A DNA stretch of 64,000 nt from Curtobacterium sp. MCJR17_055 (GTDB lineage Bacteria; Actinomycetota; Actinomycetes; Actinomycetales; Microbacteriaceae), in the NCBI RefSeq assembly GCF_003224335.1, contig NZ_QKLF01000003.1, forward strand, positions 248,001 to 312,000, in the 5' to 3' direction. A program made the position numbers and the translations under genes. Below, piece after piece: positions 19,947 to 32,536 of this stretch. Position 1 is the first letter of the stretch, and each line of letters opens with the position of its first letter. The notes under the pieces are model-generated. The model did no database searches. It saw only the letters and a list, made by a program, of their open reading frames with translations, and was not told the DNA's origin.

Positions 19947-21512
19947 GTGCAGCACGACGGCGATCCCTCCTCTCCCACCTCCCCGGGCGTCCCCGACAGC
20001 GGGGACGACCCGGCGACCGCGGTCGGTGGACCGCCGACGCTGCCCGGGCTCGCCGACCTCGTCCGCCGCCGAGCCGAGCAGGACGGCGACCGCTCGTACC
20101 TCGAGGACGCCCGTTCGGACCGCGTCCTCACGTACCGTGCGCTGCACGACGCCGTGACCGCCTGGTCGCGCACCTTCGACGCGATCGGGATGCCGGCCTC
20201 CGGCGGTGTCCTCGTCGACGTCGGCGACCCGCTCGCCTTCGCCGTCGTCCACCTCGCCGCGGTCGCCTCCGGTCGGCGGTCGGTCCCGGTCGACACCGGC
20301 CAGCCGGCCACCGAACCCGCTCGGCTCGCAGCCCTCCTGGGGGGTGCGGTCATGGTCGTCTCCGACCGTCCGGAGGACGCGACCGTCGCCGGAGCGCCGG
20401 CCGCCGGTGTGGACGCGGCCACGTACCTCCCGACCGGGGTGCGTGACGGCGACGTGGCGGAGGGTGTGCCGGACGCTCCCGGACAGGGCTCGGTCGTCCT
20501 GTTCACCTCCGGGTCGACCGGGACGCCGAAGGGCGTCGAGCTGCCGGAGTCACAGTTGCTCGCCGTCGCCCGCGCCGTGGCGGAGCACAACCGGCTGACC
20601 GAGTACGACCGCGGGTTCAACTCGCTGCCGCTGTTCCACGTCAACGCCGAGGTCGTGGGCCTCCTCGCCACCCTCGTCGCCGGCGCGACGCTCGTGCTCG
20701 ACCGCCGGTTCCGACGGACCGACTTCTGGGAACTGCTCGAGGAGCGCCGGATCACCTGGCTCAACGCGGTGCCCGCGGTCCTCGCGGTCCTCGCCAAGAC
20801 CGGTCCGTTGGCGTTCCCGGAGACGCTCCGCTTCGTCCGGAGCGCGTCGGCCCCGCTGCCCGACACGGTGCGCGCCGCCCTCGGGAACGTCCCGCTCGTC
20901 GTGAGTTGGGGCATGACCGAGGGAGCCAGCCAGATCACCGCGACGCCGCTCGGCGCACCGGCGCGACCCGGGTCCGTCGGACTGCCCGTCGGTTCCGAGG
21001 TGCAGGTCCGCGGCGAGGACGGTGCGGTGCTGCCGGCCGGCGAGATCGGTGCGCTCTGGGTACGGGGACCGGGCATCGTCCGGTCGTACCTGGGTGGACG
21101 CGCGGCCGACCGGTTCGACGCCGACGGGTGGCTGTCGACCGGGGACCTCGGGTCGGTCGCACCGGACGGCTGGGTGTCCCTCGCGGGCCGCTCCGACGAC
21201 GTCATCAACCGCGGCGGCGAGAAGGTCTACCCGTCGGAGGTGGAGGACGTCCTGCTGCGTGACCCTCGCGTGCTCGAGGCCGTCGTGGTCGGGCGGCCGG
21301 ACGACGTGCTCGGTGCCGTCCCCGTGGCCTACGTCATCGCGCAGGAGGACGTCGACACCGCGGGCCTGCTCGAGGACCTCGCGGCGCTGGCGGAGTCCGC
21401 CCTGACCCGGTTCCGTCGGCCGGCCGAGATCTCCCTGGTGCCCGACCTCCCGCGCGCCCCCACCGGCAAGGTCCAGCGGGCCCGCGTCCGAGCCATGGCC
21501 GAGTCACGGTGA
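19947..21512 (+). CDS. AMP-forming acyl-CoA synthetase/ligase
   Basis: 521 aa of the ANL superfamily. Visible core motifs: the phosphate loop LFTSGSTGTPKGVELP (about 185-200), SWGMTEGASQ (A5-like), STGDLGSVAPDGWVSLAGRSDDVINRGGEKVYPSEVE (A7-A8 region, hinge and adenylate binding, in one block near 390-430) and catalytic Lys508 in TGKVQRA near the C-terminus. The protein activates a carboxylic acid, probably medium or long chain, as acyl-AMP and then, most likely, acyl-CoA. The first 30 residues are low-complexity and acidic. The acyltransferase gene starts inside its stop codon (GTGA), and coaE, which makes CoA, lies two genes upstream. The acid substrate cannot be read from sequence. Confidence 0.88.
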   Translation: MQHDGDPSSPTSPGVPDSGDDPATAVGGPPTLPGLADLVRRRAEQDGDRSYLEDARSDRVLTYRALHDAVTAWSRTFDAIGMPASGGVLVDVGDPLAFAVVHLAAVASGRRSVPVDTGQPATEPARLAALLGGAVMVVSDRPEDATVAGAPAAGVDAATYLPTGVRDGDVAEGVPDAPGQGSVVLFTSGSTGTPKGVELPESQLLAVARAVAEHNRLTEYDRGFNSLPLFHVNAEVVGLLATLVAGATLVLDRRFRRTDFWELLEERRITWLNAVPAVLAVLAKTGPLAFPETLRFVRSASAPLPDTVRAALGNVPLVVSWGMTEGASQITATPLGAPARPGSVGLPVGSEVQVRGEDGAVLPAGEIGALWVRGPGIVRSYLGGRAADRFDADGWLSTGDLGSVAPDGWVSLAGRSDDVINRGGEKVYPSEVEDVLLRDPRVLEAVVVGRPDDVLGAVPVAYVIAQEDVDTAGLLEDLAALAESALTRFRRPAEISLVPDLPRAPTGKVQRARVRAMAESR

Positions 21513-22783
21513 GCGCGCGTCCCACACCGACCGGGCACGACGCCGCGAGCGCAACGACCGGCACGAGTGCGACCGCCACCGATGCGGCCGGCACCACTGC
21601 AGCCGGCGCCACTGTGGCCGGCACCACGGGCACGACGACGGGCGTGCAGACGCCGACGCGGACGGCGTCCGGGCGCCCGCGCCACCTGTACGAGGTCGAC
21701 GTCCTGCGCATCCTCACCTTCGCCTGCGTCATCGGCGTCCACACGACGAGCCACACGGTCGCCTCCGACGACGTCGGGCTCTACGCCGTGCTCGGCCTGC
21801 TGCACTTCACCCGGCTGGTCTTCTTCTCGCTGACCGCGTTCGTCCTGGTGTACAGCTGGTCCCTCCGCCCACGGCCGCTCGCGCAGTTCTGGCCCCGCCG
21901 GTTCCTGCTCGTCGGCGTGCCGTACCTGGCCTGGTCGTTCGTGTACGTCGTGGCGGCCTGGCTCATCGACGGGACGACCCGGGGGGACGTCCCGGCACTC
22001 GTGACGACCGCAGCCGAGGGGATCGTCACCGGGACGGCCTGGTACCACCTGTACTTCCTGCTCGTGACGATGCAGGTGTACCTGCTCCTGCCGGTGATCG
22101 TCTGGTTGGTCAGGGTCACCCGGCGGCACCACGTCACGCTCCTGGTGGTCTCGTTCGTCGTCCAGCTGGCCGTCTTCGCCGCCTACAAGTACGAGCCGCA
22201 CTCGATCGACTGGTTGCACGGCTACCAGAAGCAGTTCTTCTTCTCGTACGTGTTCTTCATCGTGGCGGGTGCCGTCGCCGCGGACCACGCCGATGCGTTC
22301 CTGCGCTTCATCCGCGAGCACCGACGGGCCGTCCTGTGGGCGTTCGCCGGGGCCGGTGCCGTCACGCTCGGGGTCTGGTGGGTGCAGGTCGGCCTCGGGC
22401 AGTCCCTCTACGCCGCCGGTACTCCGCTGCAGCCCGTCCAGGTGCTGTGGAGCACCGCGGTCTTCGTCGGGTTCCTGACGATCGGCGCCGCGTGGGCGGA
22501 CCGCCGCCGCGCCGACAGCCCACTGGCCCGGGTCGTCGACTACGCCTCGGACCGGTCGTTCGGGATCTTCCTCAGCCACCCGTTCGTGATCTGGATCCTG
22601 CTGTACGGGGACAGCTGGCTCGAAGCCGTGGTGCCGAAGCCGTGGCTGACGCTCGTGACCGTCGTGCTCGTCCTCGTGCTGTCGGTCGCGGTGACCGAGG
22701 TGTTCCGGTGGACGCCGCTCAGCGTGCCGCTCACCGGCCGCCCGTCGCGCGCACGACGCCGCGTCGCGCGCACCGCCGCCTGA
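21509..22783 (+). CDS. Acyltransferase 3 family membrane protein
   Basis: 424 aa. After a Thr/Ala/Gly-rich N-terminal tail of about 50 residues comes an acyltransferase-3 membrane domain with roughly ten hydrophobic segments. Family marks are YEVDVLRILTFACVIGVHTT at the first helix, with the conserved Arg and His, and FGIFLSHPFVIWILL near the end. Such proteins move acetyl or longer acyl groups onto surface sugars, lipids or antibiotics. The GTG start overlaps the stop of the acyl ligase by four bases, so the two are coupled and may supply and use the same acyl group. The N-terminal tail is built from imperfect ATTGT/AGTTA-type repeats. The C-terminus is Arg-rich and short. The MFS gene converges from the other strand 45 bp away. 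Confidence 0.87.
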   Translation: MSARPTPTGHDAASATTGTSATATDAAGTTAAGATVAGTTGTTTGVQTPTRTASGRPRHLYEVDVLRILTFACVIGVHTTSHTVASDDVGLYAVLGLLHFTRLVFFSLTAFVLVYSWSLRPRPLAQFWPRRFLLVGVPYLAWSFVYVVAAWLIDGTTRGDVPALVTTAAEGIVTGTAWYHLYFLLVTMQVYLLLPVIVWLVRVTRRHHVTLLVVSFVVQLAVFAAYKYEPHSIDWLHGYQKQFFFSYVFFIVAGAVAADHADAFLRFIREHRRAVLWAFAGAGAVTLGVWWVQVGLGQSLYAAGTPLQPVQVLWSTAVFVGFLTIGAAWADRRRADSPLARVVDYASDRSFGIFLSHPFVIWILLYGDSWLEAVVPKPWLTLVTVVLVLVLSVAVTEVFRWTPLSVPLTGRPSRARRRVARTAA

Positions 22784-22828
22784 GCAGCCCTGCCGGTCCG
22801 GGGTGCTGTGGGCCTCCCGGCCGTGCGG

Positions 22829-24172
22829 TCAGGGGGTCCCGCCGCGCTCCGCTGCCGGGACACCGGTCTCGAGCACCCCGTCCGTCATGGTGAGCCGCTG
22901 GGGCTTCATCACCCACGCCACGACGGCGGCGGCCGCGAGGAGGGCGCAGGAGATCCCGAACGGGATCTGCCAGCCGGAGGCCTCGATGAGCGTGCCGAAG
23001 ACGATGGGCGAGACGACGCCCGCCACGCCGAAGCCGGTGTTCATGAAGCCGGACGCGGTGCCCGACCACTGCGGCGCGACGTCCATCGGGATCGCCCACA
23101 GGTTCGCGTTGCAGAGCTCGAGGAAGAAGAACGACAGCGCGAGCGACACCGTGGCCACGGTGAGGCTCTGTCCGGCGACAAGCAGGGGCAGCAGGCACAC
23201 GAGCGACCCGCCGAGCCCGACGACCAGGACCACCCGGCGCGCGTGACGGCTGTCCCCGCCGCGGTGGATGATCCGGTCGCTCAGCATGCCGCCGACGGTG
23301 TCGCCGACGACGCCGGCGAGCAGCACCGCGGTGGTGAACCACGCGAAGGCGGTGATCTCGAGGTCGTACTCGTCGCTGAGGAAGGTCGGGATCCAGGTCA
23401 GGAACACCCAGAGCGTCCAGCCGTAGCCGAAGTCGACGAAGGAGACCGGCAGGATCTGCTTCGCGAGGGCCCGCCACGGGACCGGCGGCCGGGTCGCCCG
23501 GGTCTCCACGGGCGGGAGCTCCGCCAACTCGGTCCCGGTGATCCCGCGGGCGTCCTCGGGGCGGTCCCGGAAGGCGACGAACCAGACGATGCCCCAGGCG
23601 ACGGACAGGAGGGCCGTGGCGAAGAAGGCGAGTCGCCATCCGCTGATCGCGATGAAGTACGCCACGAGGAGGGGCGCGAGGGCGTTGCCGAGGCGGGCGG
23701 CCGAGTGCACGACGCCCTGCGCGAAACCGTTCCGGTCGCGCGGGATCCACCGGCTCATCGCCTGGGTCGCGGACGGGAAGGCGGCCGCTTCGCTGAGGCC
23801 GAGGAGGAGCCGTGCGGCGAGCAGCGTCCAGAACCCGACCGCGAGACCGGTCCAGAGCGTCGCGACGCCCCACACCACGGTGATGACGAAGAGCGCGCGG
23901 CGCGGACCCGCCTTCTCGCTGATCGTCCCGCCGAACACCTGGAGCAGCGCGTAGGGGAGTGAGAAGGCCGCCACGACGTACCCGGCGGCGGACTCGGTGA
24001 GCCCGAACTCCTCGGTGATGTGCGGCAGGGCCGTGGAGATGTTCGTCCGGTCGATGTACGAGATCGCGTACATGAAGCAGAGCAGGACGAGCACCCGGCC
24101 GCGGATGCGTCCGCGGAACGGGGTGCCCTTCGTCGGGATCGGTGCTGGCGCCGCAGCGGGGGCCGTGGTCAT
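22829..24172 (-). CDS. MFS transporter, anion:cation symporter (ACS) type
   Basis: 447 aa with twelve predicted transmembrane segments. The first helix contains VLLCFMYAISYIDRTNISTALP, the ACS-family opening with the conserved Y-x-D-R; GTISEKAGPRRAL is the loop 2-3 motif and SRWIPRDRNGFAQGV a typical stretch before helix 5. ACS members carry organic anions such as hexuronates, phthalate, tartrate or pantothenate; the substrate here is unknown. ATG 24172 has GAAGAGG upstream on the minus strand. It is divergent from uvrB and converges on the acyltransferase, and is not part of the conserved actinobacterial backbone at this place, so it was probably gained together with the upstream accessory genes. 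Confidence 0.87.
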   Translation of the reverse strand: MTTAPAAAPAPIPTKGTPFRGRIRGRVLVLLCFMYAISYIDRTNISTALPHITEEFGLTESAAGYVVAAFSLPYALLQVFGGTISEKAGPRRALFVITVVWGVATLWTGLAVGFWTLLAARLLLGLSEAAAFPSATQAMSRWIPRDRNGFAQGVVHSAARLGNALAPLLVAYFIAISGWRLAFFATALLSVAWGIVWFVAFRDRPEDARGITGTELAELPPVETRATRPPVPWRALAKQILPVSFVDFGYGWTLWVFLTWIPTFLSDEYDLEITAFAWFTTAVLLAGVVGDTVGGMLSDRIIHRGGDSRHARRVVLVVGLGGSLVCLLPLLVAGQSLTVATVSLALSFFFLELCNANLWAIPMDVAPQWSGTASGFMNTGFGVAGVVSPIVFGTLIEASGWQIPFGISCALLAAAAVVAWVMKPQRLTMTDGVLETGVPAAERGGTP

Positions 24173-24302
24173 GGGGCCTCTTCGGTCGGGTTGCTGAACG
24201 GACCGGAGGCTACGACCGTCGCCGATCAGGACCCTCGGAGTCCGCTATCAGGTGACAGTACGCCGTGGGCGAGCAGAACCGTCCGATGTCGTCAGCCGCG
24301 CC

Positions 24303-24308
24303 TACTGT
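24303..24308 (+). promoter_or_regulatory. Leaderless-type -10 hexamer of uvrB
   Basis: TACTGT, 7 nt before the ATG at 24316. No LexA-type CGAACnnnnGTTCG box is seen nearby. Confidence 0.55.
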
Positions 24309-24315
24309 GGACAGC

Positions 24316-26395
<2,080 letters not shown>

Positions 26396-26406
<11 letters not shown>

Positions 26407-27373
26407 GCCGGGGGAGCCGTCGGCGTCGGACGACGCCCGTCGCACGGTGGTGGTGACGGGCGCCAGCGCGGGCCTGGGGTACCAGGCCGCCGAGCAGCTG
26501 GCCGCCGCCGGACACCGGGTCGTCCTCGCGACCCGGAACCCCGAGAAGGCGACCGCGGCGGAGCGGAGCATCCGGGCGGTGGTGCCCGACGCAACGCTCG
26601 AGCACGTGCACCTCGACCTCGCCGACCTCGGCTCCGTACGGTCCGCGGCCGACTCGCTCGCGGCGCTCGGACCCGTGCACGCGGTCCTCAACAACGCCGG
26701 GGTGGTCGGCTCGCGCGAGCGACGCTCCACCACCGAGGGCCACGAGCTGCAGATCGGCACGAACCACCTCGGCCACTTCGCGTGGACCGGTCTCGTGCTC
26801 CCGCTGCTCACCGCCACGGGTGGTCGGGTCGTCCACCTCGGGTCGATCTCGCACCGCTGGGTGACACTCGACCGCCACGACCCGCTCGGAGCCGGGCACT
26901 ACAACGGCTACCGGCAGTACGCGCGGAGCAAGCTCGCTGCGATGCTCTTCGGGTTCGAACTCGCGCAGCGGCTCGCCGACGCCGGGTCGCGCGTGACGAG
27001 CGTCGTGGCGCACCCCGGCCTCGCGCTCGACTCGTTGACCGGACGGCGCACGGCGACCGGCCGTCCGGGTGCCCACGGCGTCGGGACACCGGGTCCTGTG
27101 TCCTCGGGCGCCGAGCCCGCCTGGATCGGGCCGGGCCAGCGCTGGATCGCGCAGGGCAAGGACGCCGGTGCGGTGCCGCTCGTCCACGCCGCCGTCGGCA
27201 CCGACGTCCGGTCCGGCCAGTACTGGGGTCCGGCCGGCTGGTTCCAGCTCCGCGGGCCTGCGGCCGTCGTCCCCGCCGAGCCGCGCGCACACGACCGCGG
27301 CGAAGCGGCGCGGCTGTGGGCCGCGAGCGAAGACGCCTCCGGGGTCGCGTTCGCTCTCGACGCACTCGGCTGA
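26396..27373 (+). CDS. Short-chain dehydrogenase/reductase family protein
   Basis: 325 aa. A Rossmann N-terminus has TGASAGLG (residues 21-28), the structural NNAG motif near residue 102, catalytic Ser in HLGSISHRW and the Tyr175-x3-Lys179 pair in YARSK. The pattern NTNHLGHF-like [12 protein letters not shown] places it with the retinol-dehydrogenase/WWOX-like classical SDRs, which use NADP(H); the substrate is unknown. The start lies inside the end of uvrB (11-bp overlap), so it is read from the uvrB message, although no link with DNA repair is evident. The last ~100 residues contain a long insert rich in Gly and Pro before the C-terminus. Confidence 0.88.
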
Positions 27374-27407
27374 TCCGCACCGGCGGACGATTGTCGGAGC
27401 GGCTTCG

Positions 27408-27413
27408 TAGAAT
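27408..27413 (+). promoter_or_regulatory. -10 hexamer of uvrA
   Basis: TAGAAT, 8 nt before the ATG at 27422; a further leaderless-type arrangement. No good -35 is visible. Confidence 0.5.
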
Positions 27414-27421
27414 CGTCTGCG

Positions 27422-30400
27422 ATGACCATCACCTCTGACCGCGGAACCGCCATGTCCGACCCGGATGACTTCGACGAGCCGTCGGACCTGCACCTGCCCG
27501 GTGGGACGGCTCCGCACGACACGTCGACGCTGAGCGTCCGTGGCGCACGCGTGCACAACCTCCGCGACGTCGACCTCGAGATCCCGCGCGACTCGCTCGT
27601 CGTCTTCACCGGACTGTCCGGCTCCGGCAAGTCCTCGCTGGCGTTCGACACGATCTTCGCCGAGGGGCAGCGGCGGTACGTGGAGTCGCTGTCCGCGTAC
27701 GCGCGCCAGTTCCTCGGCCAGGTCGACCGGCCGGACGTCGACTTCATCGAGGGCCTGTCGCCCGCGGTGTCGATCGACCAGAAGTCGACGAACCGCAACC
27801 CGCGGTCCACGGTGGGCACCATCACCGAGGTCTACGACTACATGCGTCTGCTCTGGGCGCGCATCGGCATCCCGCACTGCCCCGTCTGCGGTGAGGTGAT
27901 CAGCAAGCAGAGCGTGCAGCAGATCGCCGACCAGCTCATGACGCAGGAGACCGGCACCCGGTTCCAGGTGCTCGCGCCGATCGTGTCGAAGAAGAAGGGC
28001 GAGTTCGTCGACCTCTTCCAGGAGCTCGCCGCGTCCGGCTACGCGCGCGCGATCGTCGACGGGGAGCGCATCCAGCTGAGCAACCCGCCGACGCTCAAGA
28101 AGCAGGTCAAGCACGACATCTCGGTCATCATCGACCGGCTGGTGGCGAGCGACGACATCCTCGGCCGGCTGACCGACTCCCTCGAGACGGCGCTGCGGCT
28201 CACGAACGGCACCGTCGCGATCGACCTCGTCGACCACGAGGGCCCCGGCGCGGTCCGCACCTACTCCGAGAACCTCTCGTGCCCGAACAACCACCCGCTC
28301 GCGCTCACCGAGATCGAGCCGCGGACGTTCTCCTTCAACGCGCCGTTCGGCGCCTGCCCCGAGTGCTCCGGCCTCGGCACGCGGATGTCGGTCGACCCGG
28401 ACCTCGTCCTCGGCGACCCCGAGGCCTCCCTGGCCGACGGCGTCCTGCTGCCCTGGACCGGGACGAGCGGCCTGTACTCCTACTTCGAGAAGCTGCTCGC
28501 CGGTCTCGGCAAGGAGCTCGGCTTCCGCCTGGACACGCCGTGGAACCAGCTGCCCGCGTCGGTGCAGGCCGCCATCCTCACCGGCAAGGACTTCGAGGTC
28601 TCGGTGTCCTGGAAGAACCGCTTCGGCCGCGAGATGCGGTACACGAGCGGGTTCGAGGGCGTCATGCCCTACATCGAGCGCAAGTTCGCCGAGGCCGAGA
28701 CCGACTCGCAGCGCCAGCGGTTCCAGGGCTACCTGCGCGAGGTGCCGTGCCCCGTGTGCGACGGCACCCGCCTCAAGCCGGAGGTCCTCGCGGTGACGGT
28801 GGACGGCCGCAGCATCGCCGACGTCACGGACATGGCGCTCGACGAGGCCTACGGCTTCATGGCCGACATCACGCTCACCGCGCGGGAGGCGCACATCGCC
28901 GCCGCCGTGCTGCGCGAGATCCGGGCGCGGCTCGAGTTCCTGCTCGAGGTCGGCCTCAACTACCTGACCCTGGCGCGCGGAGCCGGCGGTCTCTCCGGCG
29001 GCGAAGCACAGCGCATCCGGCTCGCGACCCAGATCGGGTCCGGTCTGACGGGCGTGCTGTACGTCCTCGACGAGCCGAGCATCGGGCTGCACCAGCGCGA
29101 CAACCGCCGGCTCATCGACACCCTGGTCAAGCTCAAGGACCTCGGCAACACCCTCATCGTCGTCGAGCACGACGAGGACACGATCCGCACCGCGGACTGG
29201 GTCGTCGACATCGGTCCTGGCGCGGGCGTCAACGGCGGCAACGTCGTGCACTCGGGCTCCTACGCGGACATGATCGAGAACCGCGAGTCGATCACGGGTG
29301 ACTACCTGGCCGGACGTCGGGCGATCGAGATGCCGTCCGAGCGCCGCAAGGTGAACCGCAAGCGCGTCATCAGCGTGCAGGGTGCGCGGGCGAACAACCT
29401 CAAGGACGTGGACGTCGACTTCCCGCTCGGCGTGTTCACGGCGGTCACGGGCGTGAGCGGCTCGGGCAAGTCGACGCTGGTCAACGACATCCTCTACAAG
29501 GTGCTCGCCAACCAGCTCAACGGTGCCCGGCACATCGCCGGCAAGCACACCCGTGTGAAGGGCCTCGACCAGCTCGACAAGGTCGTGCACGTCGACCAGG
29601 CGCCGATCGGCCGGACGCCGCGGTCCAACCCGGCGACCTACACGGGCGTGTTCGACCGCATCCGGCAGCTGTTCGCCGAGACGCAGGAGGCGAAGACCCG
29701 CGGGTACCAGCCCGGGCGCTTCAGCTTCAACGTCAAGGGCGGTCGCTGCGAGAACTGCTCCGGCGACGGCACGATCAAGATCGAGATGAACTTCCTGCCC
29801 GACGTCTACGTCGCGTGCGAGGTCTGCGGCGGTGCCCGGTACAACCGCGAGACGCTGCAGGTGCACTACAAGGGCAAGAACATCTCCGAGGTGCTCGACA
29901 TGCCGATCAGCGAGGCGGCCGAGTTCTTCGAGCCGATCTCCGCGATCCACCGCTACATGGCGACGCTCGTCGACGTGGGCCTCGGGTACGTCCGGCTCGG
30001 GCAGAGCGCCACGACGCTCTCCGGCGGCGAGGCCCAGCGCGTGAAGCTCGCCACCGAGCTCCAGCGCCGTTCGAACGGCCGCACGGTGTACGTGCTCGAC
30101 GAGCCGACCACGGGTCTGCACTTCGAGGACGTCCGCAAGCTGCTCCTCGTGCTGCAGAGCCTGGTCGACAAGGGCAACACGGTGATCACGATCGAACACA
30201 ACCTCGACGTCATCAAGTCCGCCGACTGGCTCATCGACATGGGGCCCGAGGGCGGGTCCGGCGGCGGTACGGTGCTCGCGACCGGTACGCCGGAGCACGT
30301 CGCCGACGTCCCCGAGAGCCACACCGGGGTCTTCCTGCGGGAGATCCTCGACGCCCAGGACGCCCGCGTCGGCAAGCAGCGGTCCGTGCAGGGCCGACAG

Positions 30401-30445
30401 GGCGAGGTGCGCGGCGCCGCGGCGGCGAAGGCGGGTGCTCGGTAG
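27422..30445 (+). CDS. uvrA: Excinuclease ABC subunit A
   Basis: 1007 aa; most UvrA proteins have 940-970, and the excess is an N-terminal extension of about 35 acidic residues plus a C-terminal tail. Two ABC ATPase modules scan for DNA lesions. Seen: first Walker [11 protein letters not shown], first zinc module CPVCGEVIS with partner cysteines CPNNHPLA and CPECSGLG, first signature [13 protein letters not shown], second Walker [11 protein letters not shown], zinc module [14 protein letters not shown] and second signature [13 protein letters not shown] followed by [10 protein letters not shown]. The ATG at 27422 is supported by the upstream -10; Met11 at 27452 is a possible alternative. The stop is immediately followed by the uvrC GTG. 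Confidence 0.98.
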   Translation: MTITSDRGTAMSDPDDFDEPSDLHLPGGTAPHDTSTLSVRGARVHNLRDVDLEIPRDSLVVFTGLSGSGKSSLAFDTIFAEGQRRYVESLSAYARQFLGQVDRPDVDFIEGLSPAVSIDQKSTNRNPRSTVGTITEVYDYMRLLWARIGIPHCPVCGEVISKQSVQQIADQLMTQETGTRFQVLAPIVSKKKGEFVDLFQELAASGYARAIVDGERIQLSNPPTLKKQVKHDISVIIDRLVASDDILGRLTDSLETALRLTNGTVAIDLVDHEGPGAVRTYSENLSCPNNHPLALTEIEPRTFSFNAPFGACPECSGLGTRMSVDPDLVLGDPEASLADGVLLPWTGTSGLYSYFEKLLAGLGKELGFRLDTPWNQLPASVQAAILTGKDFEVSVSWKNRFGREMRYTSGFEGVMPYIERKFAEAETDSQRQRFQGYLREVPCPVCDGTRLKPEVLAVTVDGRSIADVTDMALDEAYGFMADITLTAREAHIAAAVLREIRARLEFLLEVGLNYLTLARGAGGLSGGEAQRIRLATQIGSGLTGVLYVLDEPSIGLHQRDNRRLIDTLVKLKDLGNTLIVVEHDEDTIRTADWVVDIGPGAGVNGGNVVHSGSYADMIENRESITGDYLAGRRAIEMPSERRKVNRKRVISVQGARANNLKDVDVDFPLGVFTAVTGVSGSGKSTLVNDILYKVLANQLNGARHIAGKHTRVKGLDQLDKVVHVDQAPIGRTPRSNPATYTGVFDRIRQLFAETQEAKTRGYQPGRFSFNVKGGRCENCSGDGTIKIEMNFLPDVYVACEVCGGARYNRETLQVHYKGKNISEVLDMPISEAAEFFEPISAIHRYMATLVDVGLGYVRLGQSATTLSGGEAQRVKLATELQRRSNGRTVYVLDEPTTGLHFEDVRKLLLVLQSLVDKGNTVITIEHNLDVIKSADWLIDMGPEGGSGGGTVLATGTPEHVADVPESHTGVFLREILDAQDARVGKQRSVQGRQGEVRGAAAAKAGAR

Positions 30446-32536
30446 GTGGCGGACACCGTCGCATGGCGTCCGAAGGCCGGTGAGATCCCGACCGACCCGG
30501 GCGTGTACCGGTGGCGCGACGAGGCCGGCCGGGTGCTCTACGTCGGCAAGGCGAAGAACCTCCGCGCGCGGCTGAGCAACTACTTCGCGCCGTTGCCGAC
30601 GCTGCACGAGCGCACCCGGCGCATGGTGCTGACGGCGCGCAGCGTCGAGTGGACCACGGTCGGTTCCGAGATCGAGGCGCTCCAGCTCGAGTACACCTGG
30701 ATCAAGGAGTTCGACCCGCCCTTCAACGTCAAGTTCCGCGACGACAAGTCCTACCCGTACATGGCGATCACGATGGCGGACGAGGCGCCGCGGGTGATGG
30801 TCACGCGCAACCGCAAGATCAAGGGCGCGAAGTACTTCGGGCCCTACCCGAAGATCTGGGCGGTGCACGACACGATCGACCTCATGATCAAGGTGTTCCC
30901 GATCCGCACCTGCTCGGAGTCGTCGTACAAGCGCGCGATGCAGACCGGCAAGCCGTGCTTCCCGGGGCAGATCGGCAAGTGCGGCGGACCGTGTTCGCAG
31001 CGGGTCACGATCGAGGAGCACCGGGCGCTGGTCGAGGAGTTCGTCCGCTTCATGGGCAGCTACGACCGGCGTGTGATCACGCAGCTGCGGCAGCGCATGG
31101 CCGCCTCGGCCGACGCCATGCAGTACGAGCAGGCGGCGCGCTACCGGGACCAGGTCGAGGCCCTCGAAGCCGTGCTCGAGAAGTCCGCCGTGGTGCTCAA
31201 GGACTCGGTGGACCTCGACCTGTTCGGCATCGCCGAGGACGAGCTCGCCGCCGCCGTGCAGCTGTTCTCGGTGCGGGGCGGCCGGATCCGCGGTGTGCGC
31301 GGTTGGGTGGTCGACAAGGAACTCGACATCAGCACCGGGGACCTCGTCGAGCAGATCGTCCAGGGCGTGTACGCCGGGACGGACCTGCCCGCCGGTGCCG
31401 GTGGTGAGGAACCGCCGCGCGAGGTCGTGGTGCCGGTCCTGCCCGACGACGCCGACGCCCTGCAGCAGTGGCTCAGCGACCGCCGGGGTGGTCGTGGCAC
31501 GAAGCTCAGCACCGCCCAGCGCGGGGACCGTGCCGGTCTGGCCCGGACCGCCTCGCAGAACGCCCAGCAGGCGCTCATGCTCTACAAGACCAAGCGCTCG
31601 GCCGACTACACGACCCGTGCTGCGGCCCTCGCCGACATCCAGGAGGCCCTCGGCATGACCGAGGCGCCGCTGCGGATGGAGTGCTACGACATCTCGCACC
31701 TGCAAGGCACCAACGTCGTCGCCTCGATGGTCGTCTTCGAGGACGGGCTGCCCCGCAAGGACCAGTACCGCCGGTACACGATCGCCGAGACGACCGACGA
31801 CACGGACAGCATGTACCAGGTCCTCACACGGCGGCTCGCCCGCCTCGACGAGGACGCGGCCCTGCCCGACGTCCCCGATGCGACCGTGGACGACGTGGTC
31901 GACGGCACGAAGCCGACGAAGCGCTTCGCGTACCGGCCGCAGCTCCTCGTGGTGGACGGTGGGCAGCCGCAGGTCGCGGCGGCGAAGCGCGCGCTGGACG
32001 AGGCCGGGGTGACCGACATCGCGCTCGTCGGGATCGCGAAGCGGCTCGAGGAGCTCTGGCTGCCCGACGACGACTTCCCGGTCATCCTGCCCCGCAACTC
32101 CGAGGCGCTCTTCCTCATCCAGCGCCTGCGAGACGAGGCCCACCGCTTCGCGATCACGCACCAGCGCACGCGGCGCAAGCGGGACGTCAAGTCGCAGCTG
32201 TCGGAGATCCCCGGGCTCGGGCCGAGCCGTGTCGCGGCGCTGCTGAAGCACTTCGGCTCGGTCACCCGGTTGCGGCAGGCCACCGCGGAGGAGGTCGGCG
32301 AGGTGCCCGGTGTCGGGCCCGCGACCGCGGCCGCCGTGGTGCGCAAGCTCGCCACCGTCCCGGTGAGCGCCCCGGAGTCGGCCAGTGCTCCCACCCCGGC
32401 CAGTGCTCCCACCCCGGCCAGTGCTCCCACCACGGCCAGCGCACCGGACACAGGTGCCGAACCGGTCGGCGCCCGGTCGGGAGGCCCGGTGCGCGTCCCC
32501 GACGCGGGGCCCGACGGGCCGCAGCGGCCCGCATGA
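30446..32536 (+). CDS. uvrC: Excinuclease ABC subunit C
   Basis: 696 aa. Makes both incisions in nucleotide excision repair. In order: GIY-YIG nuclease ([29 protein letters not shown], about 14-42), a cysteine-bearing region, UVR helix pair ([19 protein letters not shown]) that binds UvrB, an RNase H-like endonuclease ([14 protein letters not shown] with the first Asp, [13 protein letters not shown] with the second), and a C-terminal double helix-hairpin-helix ([30 protein letters not shown]). Beyond about residue 640 the protein has an unusual Ala/Ser/Pro-rich tail of ~55 residues encoded by tandem 18-bp repeats and by one arm of an inverted repeat. GTG 30446 directly abuts the uvrA stop, so the pair is coupled. 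Confidence 0.97.
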   Translation: MADTVAWRPKAGEIPTDPGVYRWRDEAGRVLYVGKAKNLRARLSNYFAPLPTLHERTRRMVLTARSVEWTTVGSEIEALQLEYTWIKEFDPPFNVKFRDDKSYPYMAITMADEAPRVMVTRNRKIKGAKYFGPYPKIWAVHDTIDLMIKVFPIRTCSESSYKRAMQTGKPCFPGQIGKCGGPCSQRVTIEEHRALVEEFVRFMGSYDRRVITQLRQRMAASADAMQYEQAARYRDQVEALEAVLEKSAVVLKDSVDLDLFGIAEDELAAAVQLFSVRGGRIRGVRGWVVDKELDISTGDLVEQIVQGVYAGTDLPAGAGGEEPPREVVVPVLPDDADALQQWLSDRRGGRGTKLSTAQRGDRAGLARTASQNAQQALMLYKTKRSADYTTRAAALADIQEALGMTEAPLRMECYDISHLQGTNVVASMVVFEDGLPRKDQYRRYTIAETTDDTDSMYQVLTRRLARLDEDAALPDVPDATVDDVVDGTKPTKRFAYRPQLLVVDGGQPQVAAAKRALDEAGVTDIALVGIAKRLEELWLPDDDFPVILPRNSEALFLIQRLRDEAHRFAITHQRTRRKRDVKSQLSEIPGLGPSRVAALLKHFGSVTRLRQATAEEVGEVPGVGPATAAAVVRKLATVPVSAPESASAPTPASAPTPASAPTTASAPDTGAEPVGARSGGPVRVPDAGPDGPQRPA
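32381..32434 (+). repeat. Three tandem 18-bp repeats inside uvrC
   Basis: Copies at 32381-32398, 32399-32416 and 32417-32434, the first two identical and the third differing by one base (CCG to ACG at the end). Each encodes Ala-Ser-Ala-Pro-Thr-Pro/Thr in the UvrC tail. Confidence 0.9.

Noticed and set aside
22829..24172. 384-residue plus-strand frame opposite the MFS gene
   Set aside because: It is the antisense shadow of a clear twelve-helix transporter; its product would be highly charged and low in complexity.
24265..24315. Longer UvrB start at GTG 24265
   Set aside because: No conserved residues are added, and the TACTGT hexamer lies just before ATG 24316.
24173..24315. LexA (SOS) box upstream of uvrB
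   Set aside because: No CGAACnnnnGTTCG-like sequence was found there or before uvrA.
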